From Methanomassiliicoccaceae archaeon (GTDB lineage Archaea; Thermoplasmatota; Thermoplasmata; Methanomassiliicoccales; Methanomethylophilaceae): DNA of 64,000 nucleotides. Made by a program: the position numbers and the translations under genes. The stretch spans positions 593,182-657,181 of the forward strand of contig JAYFOZ010000002.1 in assembly GCA_034928305.1 (NCBI GenBank). Direction: 5' to 3'. Of the stretch, positions 53,907-62,392 are shown in pieces (the stretch's first letter is position 1; each line of letters starts with the position of its first letter). The notes beneath the pieces are model-generated. The model made no database searches. It was given only the letters and a program-made list of their open reading frames with translations, and had not been told where the DNA came from.

Positions 53907-54588
53907 GCGCCTTTTCCGTCTGATCAACGAAGTTGCGAAAGAATATGAGCATGAAGTTAAAAGTGCCAGCTTTGAAAAATTCAAGGATTTTAAGGTAACT
54001 TGGAATCGAAACGGCAACGAAAAATCCTACAGGATCTCCGACTACATCTCTGATTCCCCGGACGATGTGCTGTACGATTTCCTAGATACGCTGATATCCC
54101 GCATGACAGGCCGCAAGAAAGGATATGGGCAAGAATACATGGAGTGGGTCTCTTCTGACAGCTTTATTCTTTCAAAACGCCCCATATACCTGGAGAGGAG
54201 CCGCAACATATCTATGAGCACCGTCGGGTCCCACAGGGACATAGGGGGATCGTTGGACAGGCTTTTGGAATCGGGACTTCTGACGGATTCCGACATCGAC
54301 AACTCATACTTCACTTGGACCGTGGGGCCCGGCTTCACCAAGGTGGGCAGCTGCAACGCCATGTTCCGCGTTGTTACCGTGTCGTCCTCCCTCGATTCCC
54401 CCGACGTCCCCGAGAAGGTCCTGGACTTCGTGACATATCACGAGTCCCTGCATCTCGGACGCGGGTACCGTCCGAACCGCAGAGCGCATGACCTTGCGTT
54501 CCGTGAATCGGAGCACATGTTCCCAGGCTGGGAGGAATGCGAAAAGTACCTGATGAAAATGAAGAAGAAACAGAAGAGGAATAAATGA
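53887..54588 (+). CDS. SprT/YgjP-like putative metallopeptidase
   Basis: A 233-residue protein overlapping the YgiQ end by 20 bases. The C-terminal third has VTYHESLHLG, an HExxH zinc site, then RAHDLAFRESEHMFPGW, whose second His is spaced as in SprT/WLM-type proteins. The N-terminal half is unrecognised and rich in Asp and Ser. The C-terminus ends with a lysine-rich KMKKKQKRNK tail. Enzymatic activity is likely but untested from sequence. Confidence 0.68.
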   Translation: MGTKEDERLFRLINEVAKEYEHEVKSASFEKFKDFKVTWNRNGNEKSYRISDYISDSPDDVLYDFLDTLISRMTGRKKGYGQEYMEWVSSDSFILSKRPIYLERSRNISMSTVGSHRDIGGSLDRLLESGLLTDSDIDNSYFTWTVGPGFTKVGSCNAMFRVVTVSSSLDSPDVPEKVLDFVTYHESLHLGRGYRPNRRAHDLAFRESEHMFPGWEECEKYLMKMKKKQKRNK

Positions 54589-54595
54589 AAAGGAG

Positions 54596-54615
54596 GGGGA
54601 CAGTCTCCTGTCCCC
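54596..54615. terminator. Hairpin between the metallopeptidase-like gene and the small basic protein gene
   Basis: GGGGACAG (54596-54603) pairs with CTGTCCCC (54608-54615) around a four-base loop. It lies between convergent genes just after the stop at 54588. Confidence 0.45.
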
Positions 54616-54646
54616 GCTGAGGTTTGAAAACTATCCTTCCGGACGT

Positions 54647-54745
54647 TTACTTCTTTTTCGGAACAAATCCGCCCTTTTTAGGCTCTTCCTTCTTTGCAGC
54701 AGGCTGGGCCTTCTTGTCAGCGGGTTTGGCAGCTTCTTTTGCCAT
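54647..54745 (-). CDS. Very small Lys/Ala-rich protein
   Basis: 32 residues, MAKEAAKPADKKAQPAAKKE to VPKKK, with alternating Ala, Lys and Pro. A TATA-like TTTAAA at 54771-54776 on the minus strand is about 25 bases before the ATG at 54745, fitting a leaderless mRNA; ATG 54760 would add five residues. Composition resembles basic nucleic-acid- or ribosome-binding tails. No family assigned. Confidence 0.5.
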   Translation of the reverse strand: MAKEAAKPADKKAQPAAKKEEPKKGGFVPKKK

Positions 54746-54932
54746 AATTTCTGAATCCATGCTTATGAGTTTAAAGCAATACTCTTAACCAGAATTTGGC
54801 TGGGAGAGCAAAAATAAAGGTGCCTTAAATCCGACTGAAAATAACGTAAAAGTACCTCCATCTTTCGAATAAATTCTTCGTTTTAAGCAGTCTTCCGGAT
54901 AGATTGAAGTAGACATAAGCGCTCTGCCTGAC

Positions 54933-55814
54933 ATGGCCGGAAATGAGAAGAACTACGTCTTCGAAACCCCTGAAGGAAGGGTCGAGATGGACATCGATGA
55001 GGTAAAGGAATTCGCCGATTCCGGAAACATCGACGGCCGGTACGCTTACGGCCTTTCGCTGGTGCTCGGCCTGGATACCGACGTGGACGAGCAGGCAGGA
55101 TATGGATATCTCGAAGATGCCGCCGAGGGCGGACAGGCCGATGCCATGCTGTTCCTGGTGAAGATGTTCTTTTCGGGACAATATCTCGGGATCGATCCGG
55201 TCAAAGCGGTAGATTACGCGAGGCATGCCTCCGATGCCGGGATCCCCGAGGCGAAGCTGTACCTCGGGACCGCGTACATGGACGGTCTCTCGGTCGATAA
55301 CGACTACACGATGGCCGCCGACCTTTTCAGGCAGGCCGCCAACGCCGGCGTGCAGGAGGCGAGGAACAGCCTTGCATACCTCTACGAGGAAGGGCTCGGA
55401 GTTCCGAAGGATGAGAATAAGGCGTTCAAGCTCTACAGCATTGCGGCGAAGGCCGGCAACATCAACGGAATGTTCCGCTGCGGGGTCTGCTTCGAATACG
55501 GCATAGGTGCCGACATGGATCTGACGAAGGCCGTGGAATGGTACGACAGGGCCGCCAAGGAGGGCGATGCGTTCGCGATGCACCGCCTCGGAATAATTTA
55601 TTCCAGGGACTCTAAGGGCGTCGGAGAGGATCCCGATAAGGCGTTCGGATGGTTCCTCGCCGCGGCCTTGGAGGGCATGGCCGACTCGATGTACGCCGTG
55701 GGGATCTGCTATAGGGACGGTTACGGCACCGAGGCCGACGGCGAAGAATCGAAAAAATGGATGAAACTCGCCGCCGATAACGGGGTGGACGGTTCGGATC
55801 GCACCGAGACCTGA
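54933..55814 (+). CDS. Sel1-repeat protein 1
   Basis: A 293-residue protein built almost entirely of about seven Sel1-like helical repeats of 36 residues, with the pattern AMYxLGxxYxxGxGVxxDxxKAxxWxxxAAxxG, for example ARNSLAYLYEEGLGVPKDEN. No signal peptide, so a cytosolic adaptor. Start at ATG 54933. It lies 32 bases before a second Sel1 gene. Confidence 0.9.
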   Translation: MAGNEKNYVFETPEGRVEMDIDEVKEFADSGNIDGRYAYGLSLVLGLDTDVDEQAGYGYLEDAAEGGQADAMLFLVKMFFSGQYLGIDPVKAVDYARHASDAGIPEAKLYLGTAYMDGLSVDNDYTMAADLFRQAANAGVQEARNSLAYLYEEGLGVPKDENKAFKLYSIAAKAGNINGMFRCGVCFEYGIGADMDLTKAVEWYDRAAKEGDAFAMHRLGIIYSRDSKGVGEDPDKAFGWFLAAALEGMADSMYAVGICYRDGYGTEADGEESKKWMKLAADNGVDGSDRTET

Positions 55815-55846
55815 ACCTTATAAACGATGTTGCCCTTCCATTCAGC

Positions 55847-56497
55847 ATGGCCATCGACGGGTTATTATCTTCTGCCGAGGACGGGAGTCCCGAGGCGCAA
55901 TATCAGCTTGCTATGCTATACATCGGAGGGGAAGAGGTCCCCCAGGACTATTCGCTGGCGGAAAAATGGCTCCGCAGGGCCGCAGGGAACAACTATCTCC
56001 CTGCCAACAGGGAGCTCGGGATCCTTATCGCCTCCGGGTCCGTGAAGGGAAGGACGGAGACCGAGGCCTACGACCTGCTGCGCGGGCCCGTGGACAGGAT
56101 GGACCCCCGTTCGCTGTACTATCTGGCGATGATGTACGAGACCGGGAACTGCATCGCGAGGGACCTTGTGAGCGCAATACGCCTGTACGCGTTCGCCGCC
56201 AGCTTCGGATACCCCGGGGCAGAAGAAGACCACGACCGTGTTCAGAAGATCTACGACGGGGAGCGTTCCGCACTGCTCAGGTCCCGCCCCCTGCTGGACC
56301 TGCAGGTCTCAGAGAACGGCATCGAAGCTGTATGCTGCAAAGATATGCTCGACTTTGTGCTGATCGGGGACATCTACTTCATCGACACCTACAGGGGGCC
56401 GGCGATATGCGCCCTCGACGAGAAGGGACAGGAGGTCGTACTGAAAGAGTGCCCGTTCTGCGGTAAAAGGTGCGAACAGGTTCCCAAGACCTGCTGA
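55847..56497 (+). CDS. Sel1-repeat protein 2 with C-terminal cysteine motif
   Basis: A 216-residue protein. About three Sel1 repeats (residues 1-125) are followed by a beta-rich domain (VCCKDMLDFVLIGDIYFI) and a C-terminal CPFCGKRCEQVPKTC that may bind zinc. It is the partner of the preceding Sel1 gene in a likely operon with the acidic/basic-tail protein downstream. Confidence 0.82.
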   Translation: MAIDGLLSSAEDGSPEAQYQLAMLYIGGEEVPQDYSLAEKWLRRAAGNNYLPANRELGILIASGSVKGRTETEAYDLLRGPVDRMDPRSLYYLAMMYETGNCIARDLVSAIRLYAFAASFGYPGAEEDHDRVQKIYDGERSALLRSRPLLDLQVSENGIEAVCCKDMLDFVLIGDIYFIDTYRGPAICALDEKGQEVVLKECPFCGKRCEQVPKTC

Positions 56498-56583
56498 TAT
56501 TTTTCCCGATGGACGGCCGCCGGGGGCGGTTGTTCGGTAAGGATATAATAAAGAGGGGACAATATACGCGTGGAGGATTCCGT

Positions 56584-57297
56584 ATGACCGATGAAAAATT
56601 CGTTGAAACTGCATCTGAGGAGAAACCCGACGAGATCTGCGAGGTTGAGACAGATGCGGAACAGGAACTGGAACAGGACTACGACGACATGGAGATCCTG
56701 CAGGCCGCGGTCGACAGGAAGATCCGCGAGATAGCCGAGCTGAAAAGCAAACAATCACGTGCCAGGTCTGATGCCAACAAGAAAAAATACGGCGACCTCA
56801 TCAGTTTCCTTGTGTCCGACATAGTCGGGTACCGCACCGTGATATCCGACCTTACCGACGCCGAGTGCGACCTCAGCGACCTTGAGTACGACCCGGACCA
56901 GGTCCCCGATTACGACAGCGAGGAGCTCTACAACGAGTACCTCGAGGGACTGAACGAGAAGGACAAAGACGCCGAGACCCTGGCCGACTCGATAAGGAAC
57001 GACTACTGCGACGACATCCTCGAGGATGTCTTCTACGCCGTAGGGATGAAGATACTCTCCAGCGAAGAATTGCTGGATGCCGTGGCCGAATGCGATTTCG
57101 TCGTCACCGAGCTTGGACGCGCCGCCGTGATGGAGGACTCGCTCTACGACCTGATATTCACCGACGCCGAGGGCGACGGGGACGAGGAAGATGACGATGA
57201 CACGCCTTACAGGAAGGATGTGAAAAAGTCCAAGAAGAAGGGCTCCAAGAAGGGTACGAAGAAGTCCAAGAAGAAGGGAAAGAAAAAGAAGAAGTGA
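56584..57297 (+). CDS. Acidic protein with lysine-rich C-terminal tail
   Basis: A 237-residue protein from ATG 56584 (GGAGG 9 bases upstream). Residues 1-195 are strongly acidic and helical, with a coiled-coil-like IREIAELKSKQSRARSDANK. The last 30 residues are nearly all Lys, Ser and Gly (KSKKKGSKKGTKKSKKKGKK), like histone H1 tails. The split charge suggests binding of nucleic acid or of another acidic chain. No known family. Confidence 0.75.
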   Translation: MTDEKFVETASEEKPDEICEVETDAEQELEQDYDDMEILQAAVDRKIREIAELKSKQSRARSDANKKKYGDLISFLVSDIVGYRTVISDLTDAECDLSDLEYDPDQVPDYDSEELYNEYLEGLNEKDKDAETLADSIRNDYCDDILEDVFYAVGMKILSSEELLDAVAECDFVVTELGRAAVMEDSLYDLIFTDAEGDGDEEDDDDTPYRKDVKKSKKKGSKKGTKKSKKKGKKKKK

Positions 57298-57338
57298 GAT
57301 CCTTCCCTTCAGGAACGGATAATAAAATTTATTAAACC

Positions 57339-57370
57339 GGAGCGTCCCGCAGTTTTCTGCGGGATGCTCC
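57339..57370 (+). promoter_or_regulatory. Hairpin in the leader of the coiled-coil gene
   Basis: GGAGCGTCCCGCAG (57339-57352) and CTGCGGGATGCTCC (57357-57370) form a 14-bp stem with one G-U pair and a TTTT loop. A TATA-like TTTATTAAA lies at 57328-57336. The stem ends 17 bases before the ATG at 57388, so it could affect initiation, or end the upstream transcript. Confidence 0.45.
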
Positions 57371-57387
57371 CTCGCGGAGAATTAAAA

Positions 57388-58035
57388 ATGGCGTTTTCAA
57401 CATGCAAGTACGACCGAGAACTCCAGTTCATATGGTCCAAGATGGATAACCTGCGCGGACAGCTGACCTCGCTGGATGCGATCACCGGGGACGATGAGGA
57501 AAAGAAGCTCGTAGCGGTCCGTAAAAAAGAAATAAGTGCCGAGGTCGAAATGCTCGACGAACGTCTCAGGGATATCGAAAAATCCTATATCGAGAACGAT
57601 ATGGAAGAGTATCTCGAGACCATGAGGGTCAAGAGGAACGCCCCTGCATCGACCGCTGCACGGCCGACCGGATATAATGCACCGGAGCCTCAGAGGACCC
57701 CTATGTCCGAGATCGAGTCCATAACCAAGGAGATCTCCGAACTGGAGGTCCGGCTGATAAACGCACAGATAGAAGGCGACATGACCGGGTCGACGAAGCT
57801 GTCGATGTCCCTTTCCGCGCTGAAATCCAGGCGCTCGGACCTCATCGAGGACATGAAGGCAGAAAGGGCCCAGTGCGCCGCACCCTCCGACGGCGAGACG
57901 GACGACCTGAAGAGGGACGTTTCATCGCTGAGGGCGCAGATCTCGAGCCTGCGCGGCGACGTTCTGACGATAAACGACTTCCTGAGACGCATCGCGGACA
58001 AGCTCGACCTCGACGATGATGACAAGGATAATTGA
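57388..58035 (+). CDS. Coiled-coil protein, unknown function
   Basis: A 215-residue helical protein with two coiled-coil stretches (about residues 1-80 and 105-200) joined by a Pro/Ala-rich linker ARPTGYNAPEPQRTP. The first helix is MAFSTCKYDRELQFIWSKMD. Heptads such as DDLKRDVSSLRAQISSLRGD suggest oligomerisation. Acidic end (DLDDDDKDN). It may be a partner of the upstream acidic protein. Confidence 0.7.
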   Translation: MAFSTCKYDRELQFIWSKMDNLRGQLTSLDAITGDDEEKKLVAVRKKEISAEVEMLDERLRDIEKSYIENDMEEYLETMRVKRNAPASTAARPTGYNAPEPQRTPMSEIESITKEISELEVRLINAQIEGDMTGSTKLSMSLSALKSRRSDLIEDMKAERAQCAAPSDGETDDLKRDVSSLRAQISSLRGDVLTINDFLRRIADKLDLDDDDKDN

Positions 58036-58151
58036 ACGGCCTTTCCTAAACCTATTACCATTCGGTTTTTTATTGCGTCACGGCTGAATCTACCGACCGC
58101 ATGAACAGAATCTTGGTCCGGCCCCCACATAGGGTGCGATTTGAACATCCA

Positions 58152-59402
58152 TCAAGATGCGGCCGTTATATTTCTCCTGATATCCGACCTCATCCACATG
58201 AACACTATAAGCGATAATATCTCCACTGCTGCGACAGCTATTCCGATATATATCGTACCAAAATTATCGTAGATCGATCCCATCATTGTGCTACCGATCA
58301 AAAAGGATATGCCGTATGCCGTAAAGAATACCCCGTAAGCAGTACCGCGTTTATGGAACGATGTCAGATCTGCTATCGAAGAACGGACGACCGTCTCGTG
58401 GGCGCCCATGACGGTACCGAACAGGACCATTCCGACCACCGCTCCGATGACGGTGCCGCTGAATCCGAAAAACGGTATCATCATTGTAATTATCGGAACA
58501 AATGCAAGGACGATTATGCCTCCGCTTTTCGAGCCGGACCTTTTCTTCAACGAGTCGTATAGATTTCCGATCAATAATGCTACCGCGGCATCGACTATCA
58601 TGGCCAAGGAATACAATAGTACGATCGCTTGGTCCGGCAGAATATTTTCAGCCTTGAGATAATACCCTATAAGACTGAAATTGACAAGTCCCATAACGGT
58701 CAGGGAAGCGAACAGCGTGAACATCCAGAAGTGACGCGTCAGTTTTTCTTTTTTATTTTCTTCTGTTATAACATCGATATCGAAGTTGCCGTGCTTGTAA
58801 TTCTTAAATACGAGGGACAGTGCCGCAAGAAGCAGAATAAATGCAATGAAAAGGGACAGATATCCCAGCTGGTACCCCTCGATGCCTTCTTGTCCGCTGA
58901 GGAAGAATGCCAAGGAGAATATCAGCGGTCCTGAGAACGCACCTAACTGATCTATTGCCTCCTGTATGCCAAACGCCCTCCCCAGTCCCGTGCCCCCTTG
59001 TTCGGCCGCCCGGGAGAGCACCGTGTCCTTGGGAGGACCGCGTAATCCCTTACCTACACGTTCCAGAAGAATAAGGATGATTATGATCTGCCAATTTGTA
59101 GTCAATCCCATTATGGGAACGACTATGAGCGTTGCATATCCGAAAAATATAAACAACCAGTGTCTGCCCGTCTTATCAGAAAGATATCCCGAAATGAGCC
59201 TCAGGGCGTATCCCAAGAATTCCCCTATGCCGTAGACCAGGCCCAATAGAGTGGCGCTCACCCCGAGAAGTTCCAAATACTGACCGTTGGCGCTGCGGGC
59301 ACCTTCGTACAGCATATCCCCGAAAAGACTGACGATCCCGAACAGAATGATGATACGGATGACAGAATTCCTTCTGTCGGTTCTTTTATCCTTTCTTTCC
59401 AA
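58152..59402 (-). CDS. MFS transporter
   Basis: A 416-residue major facilitator with 12 membrane segments. The loop 2-3 region is GYLSDKTGRHWLF, and a repeat-like RSGSKSGG lies between helices 8 and 9. The TTG at 59402 is the only plausible start near the first helix; a TATA box TATATAAT near 59440 supports it. Substrate unknown, possibly an exported metabolite. Confidence 0.87.
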   Translation of the reverse strand: MERKDKRTDRRNSVIRIIILFGIVSLFGDMLYEGARSANGQYLELLGVSATLLGLVYGIGEFLGYALRLISGYLSDKTGRHWLFIFFGYATLIVVPIMGLTTNWQIIIILILLERVGKGLRGPPKDTVLSRAAEQGGTGLGRAFGIQEAIDQLGAFSGPLIFSLAFFLSGQEGIEGYQLGYLSLFIAFILLLAALSLVFKNYKHGNFDIDVITEENKKEKLTRHFWMFTLFASLTVMGLVNFSLIGYYLKAENILPDQAIVLLYSLAMIVDAAVALLIGNLYDSLKKRSGSKSGGIIVLAFVPIITMMIPFFGFSGTVIGAVVGMVLFGTVMGAHETVVRSSIADLTSFHKRGTAYGVFFTAYGISFLIGSTMMGSIYDNFGTIYIGIAVAAVEILSLIVFMWMRSDIRRNITAAS

Positions 59403-59808
59403 AGACCTTTGCTTTTTCGTAGGATATAATTTGATTCGCCCTATATAATTTTGAGCCGAACGGATTTTTGTGTGAATATTGAGGCTCGATCTCCTTGAAT
59501 TCAGGGAGTTTCAGAACCTTGTGCCGATAGAATCGGGATCGTCTGAAAAAATGCGATCCCTCAATAATGACGTTATTTCCGCTCATTGGAACATTTGCTT
59601 CAGAAAATTCAAAGTGTCGCGGCCCTCGAGACTTTTTTGAAAAATAGTTATCGCTTTGGTTTCTTCGATCGGGTCGATACGAACCTGAGCTTGCACCGCA
59701 TTGTATCATTTCTGTCATGTTTTTAACGATGCATCGACCGCCCCGGGGTCCGGTGCGGCCGCTGCAACATATCCGAATTATCTTACAGAAATTTATGGAA
59801 AGATGAGT
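59403..59808. other. Intergenic region with MFS promoter
   Basis: About 400 bases without a convincing gene. It holds the MFS TATA box near 59440 (minus strand). An open frame of 110 codons (59386-59718) overlaps that promoter and the MFS start, so it is not annotated. Confidence 0.5.
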
Positions 59809-60132
59809 TTATTCTTCCGGCTCGTATACCGTCCCGCGGGAGTAGCTTCCTCTTTCGGATTTGACTATCTTGCGCATCCTGGCCATCTCTTCCTCGGGAT
59901 ATCCCATCAGACTGCTGAGCGCGTACGCCACCTCGATAAGGTCAAGCAGCGTGTCGGGGTCGTTTTTCCTGCAGAAGACCTCGGTGTCGTGTACGAGCCT
60001 CTCTTTCAGGAGCTCGTAACGCTCCTTGTGGTCCGATTTACGGAAGACTCCGCGGTACCCCTCTCCTTCCATAATGCCGGATTCGTTGTCCCTGACCACT
60101 CTGACGTCCTCTTCCCTCATGATGACGGTCAT
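59809..60132 (-). CDS. MazG/phosphoribosyl-ATP-pyrophosphohydrolase-like protein
   Basis: A 107-residue all-alpha protein. VRDNESGIMEGEGYRGV aligns with the KLVRDKIPEII opening of the family, and DLIEVAYALSSLMGYPEEEM with the acidic metal site. The end KSERGSYSRGTVYEPEE is typical of this MazG-like group. Probably a nucleoside-phosphate pyrophosphohydrolase. ATG 60120 is an alternative start. Confidence 0.8.
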   Translation of the reverse strand: MTVIMREEDVRVVRDNESGIMEGEGYRGVFRKSDHKERYELLKERLVHDTEVFCRKNDPDTLLDLIEVAYALSSLMGYPEEEMARMRKIVKSERGSYSRGTVYEPEE

Positions 60133-60201
60133 TCACGCATCGGATAAAATAATAACGTACGGATAAGCAAATTCATTATACCGATATGGTATTGCGGAGG
60201 C

Positions 60202-61089
60202 ATGTTCGCCGATGCCTGCGAAAGGGCAGCTAAGTTCGTCAGACCGGTGATAGTCTCCACCCGGCGTTACGACGGGGTCGTGGATGCTGGGTGCGCCACA
60301 TTCTTTGTGATCAACGACGAGGGATGGATCATCACAGCGGGACACGTCTTCGATTCCTATGTGAAATACCAGTCCGACCAGAACAAGCTGAAGGAGATAG
60401 AAGAACTCAACAAGAAGCACACTGTCATCTCCGGACTCCCTAAAAACGACATCAAAGCTGACCCGTCCTGGATCACCAACCATTCTTTCTGGTGGGGGTG
60501 GGACGGCGTACGCCTGACGAACGCATATGTCAACAGGCAGATCGACATCACGATCGGGAAATTGGAGCCCTTCGACCCGAGCTGGGTGAAAGAATATCCC
60601 GTCTTCAGGGACCCTGAAACGATGAGGCCCGGTACAAGCCTCTGCAGGCTTGGATTCCCCTTTGTGAACGTGGCGTCGGACTTCGACGAGACGACCAACT
60701 CGTTCAGGATACGTAAAGGCGTCCTCCCCATGCCTCTGTTCCCCAACGAGGGGATGCACACACGCAACGTTTTGAAAGGACGCAGCGTGGACGGGAACTA
60801 CGAGATGCTTTACGTCGAGACGTCCACGCCGGGGCTGAGGGGACAGTCCGGAGGGCCGATCTACGACAAGGACTGCAGGATATGCGGCATGCAGGCACAG
60901 ACCGTCCATCTCCCGCTGGGATTCCATCCAACCGTCGAATACGAGGGAAAAACGGTCGTGGAGAACCAGTTCCTGAACGTGGGCATGGGCGTCCATGTCA
61001 AGACCATCGCCTCGATGCTGAAAGACAGACAGGTCAAATTCGAGACCGGCGGCGCCAAGGAAAGCGGCGGTTTCAGAATAGTGGACTGA
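60202..61089 (+). CDS. Trypsin-fold serine protease-like protein without signal peptide
   Basis: 295 residues. The triad is intact: His48 in ITAGHVF, Asp115 in RQIDITIGK and Ser216 in RGQSGGPIYD. The N-terminus FADACERAAKFVRPVIVSTR has no signal or membrane segment, and no PDZ domain follows, so it resembles a cytosolic HtrA-like catalytic core. A GGAGG site lies only one base before the ATG. Target unknown. Confidence 0.85.
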   Translation: MFADACERAAKFVRPVIVSTRRYDGVVDAGCATFFVINDEGWIITAGHVFDSYVKYQSDQNKLKEIEELNKKHTVISGLPKNDIKADPSWITNHSFWWGWDGVRLTNAYVNRQIDITIGKLEPFDPSWVKEYPVFRDPETMRPGTSLCRLGFPFVNVASDFDETTNSFRIRKGVLPMPLFPNEGMHTRNVLKGRSVDGNYEMLYVETSTPGLRGQSGGPIYDKDCRICGMQAQTVHLPLGFHPTVEYEGKTVVENQFLNVGMGVHVKTIASMLKDRQVKFETGGAKESGGFRIVD

Positions 61090-61275
61090 TCACTCTATGG
61101 ATATGGCGGTCGCCGGACAGGCGTCCGCCGCCGCTTCGGCGCACTCCTCCTCGTCTGCTTTGGGCTGGCGCTTTACTTTCGACACGAGGTCTCTGTCAAG
61201 CTCGAAGATCATGGGGCATTCCTCTTCGCATTTTCCGCATCCGATGCATTCCGACTCGTCTACCGAAACAATCAT
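61090..61275 (-). CDS. Single-cluster 4Fe-4S ferredoxin
   Basis: A 61-residue archaeal ferredoxin with CIGCGKCEEECP at residues 10-21 and the distal Cys in ADACPATAISIE, so one cluster. CAEA adds one more cysteine between them. It is directly convergent with the protease gene (no gap). Confidence 0.93.
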   Translation of the reverse strand: MIVSVDESECIGCGKCEEECPMIFELDRDLVSKVKRQPKADEEECAEAAADACPATAISIE

Positions 61276-61325
61276 TTTTTTTTACCATACGGCAATCGCT
61301 GTTCATCGTAATTTAGTCTTGTGTC

Positions 61326-61934
61326 TCATGCCGTAAGATATTCATAAATATCATTCCTAACCGGATGTTCCAAACCCAGTTTGAATTTTACAACATTGTA
61401 TTCTTTCCCATCCTCATCCAGGTCTGTGTCGTCTGAAGCACCTTTGATATGAACCCTTCCCAAATAGTAGAAATCAGCATTATCATCAGAGTCGCTTCTT
61501 TTTACGAAAAGATAATTGGATATCCCCGCTTCATCGCTACCTATTATCCTCTTTATTTCCGGGCTTTCCATTGTACGTGAATGTTTTGACATCCATTGCA
61601 TTGTGCCAGGATCGATAAAAGCATCTTTATATTCAACCACTGAACTTATATTTTCATCCTTATTGTATGTGATAAAAATAGGCATGGCGTTGTTCTTTAT
61701 CTTATATCCGCCGATGTTGAGAGGAATCTCATAACTGTCCCAATTCAACAGACGGACCACGTCCATCCTAGTATATCTCTCGTAAAGTTTGAAGGCTCCG
61801 TCCGTCTGTTTGTTGTATTCCGTAGAAAAAATCATCAAACCGCATTCAACGGCGTCTTCCGCATATGATCTGAATTCATGGTTTTTGAGACAATGATCGA
61901 AGTAATCTGACCTTATCAGGATCTCCCCGCTCAT
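61326..61934 (-). CDS. Stand-alone DUF3427 domain protein (possible helicase C-terminus)
   Basis: A 202-residue protein matching DUF3427: VVRLLNWDSYEIPLNIGGYK, FITYNKDENISSVVEYKDAF, WMSKHSRTMES and FYYLGRVHI. This domain is normally the C-terminal part of large DEAD-box/PLD-nuclease proteins, some in restriction systems. Here the helicase and nuclease parts are absent, so it is probably a leftover or a split subunit. A cytosine methyltransferase follows upstream on the same strand. The DNA is A+T-richer than its surroundings. Confidence 0.78.
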   Translation of the reverse strand: MSGEILIRSDYFDHCLKNHEFRSYAEDAVECGLMIFSTEYNKQTDGAFKLYERYTRMDVVRLLNWDSYEIPLNIGGYKIKNNAMPIFITYNKDENISSVVEYKDAFIDPGTMQWMSKHSRTMESPEIKRIIGSDEAGISNYLFVKRSDSDDNADFYYLGRVHIKGASDDTDLDEDGKEYNVVKFKLGLEHPVRNDIYEYLTA

Positions 61935-62000
61935 CCCTATGAATTATTTCATACCTGTGATGAAGGGAATCTAACTCGGATATAGCAAAACAGAGTGATT

Positions 62001-62375
62001 TTATTTCCGCCGAAATCTCCTGAATTGAGCTATGCATCCGATGAACACCGATTGACGAGTTCGAGGCGCTCGGGTCTTTGACCCCGAACGCCTCGGATGT
62101 ATCCCTCGCGCGCTTGGCCTTCTAGGAACTGACGTTCGCTCCGTGGCTTTGACGAACCCGTACGTCGCGGCGGACATCAGCGCGTTCTCCACAGCGAGGT
62201 TCTTCGACTTGCTCCTCGAGGCCGTTATCTGCATCCTGACTCGACCATCGGGGCCAGGGATTCGATCAGCAGACTTCCGCGTGTGCTCGCCGGGCCACCG
62301 GTGCGTCCGCGCTTCTCCGAATCGTAGCACACGTACGCTTGACCTTGAATTCTGAATCCTCGAACGACGGATCAT
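62001..62375 (-). pseudogene. Possible degraded transposase segment
   Basis: All three minus frames are broken, but pieces such as GQAYVCYDSEKRGR and EISAEIKSLCFAISELDSLH lie in order and could be transposase remnants. The stretch is more G+C-rich than the flanks and contains a strong hairpin CGAGGCG (62062-62068) with CGCCTCG (62089-62095). The assignment is weak: no full motif is recognisable. Confidence 0.3.
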
Positions 62376-62392
62376 CGTCTGATAAATGAACG

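Noticed and set aside
59386..59718. 110-codon minus-strand frame before the MFS gene
   Set aside because: It overlaps the MFS start and its TATA box, shows no motif and no ribosome site.
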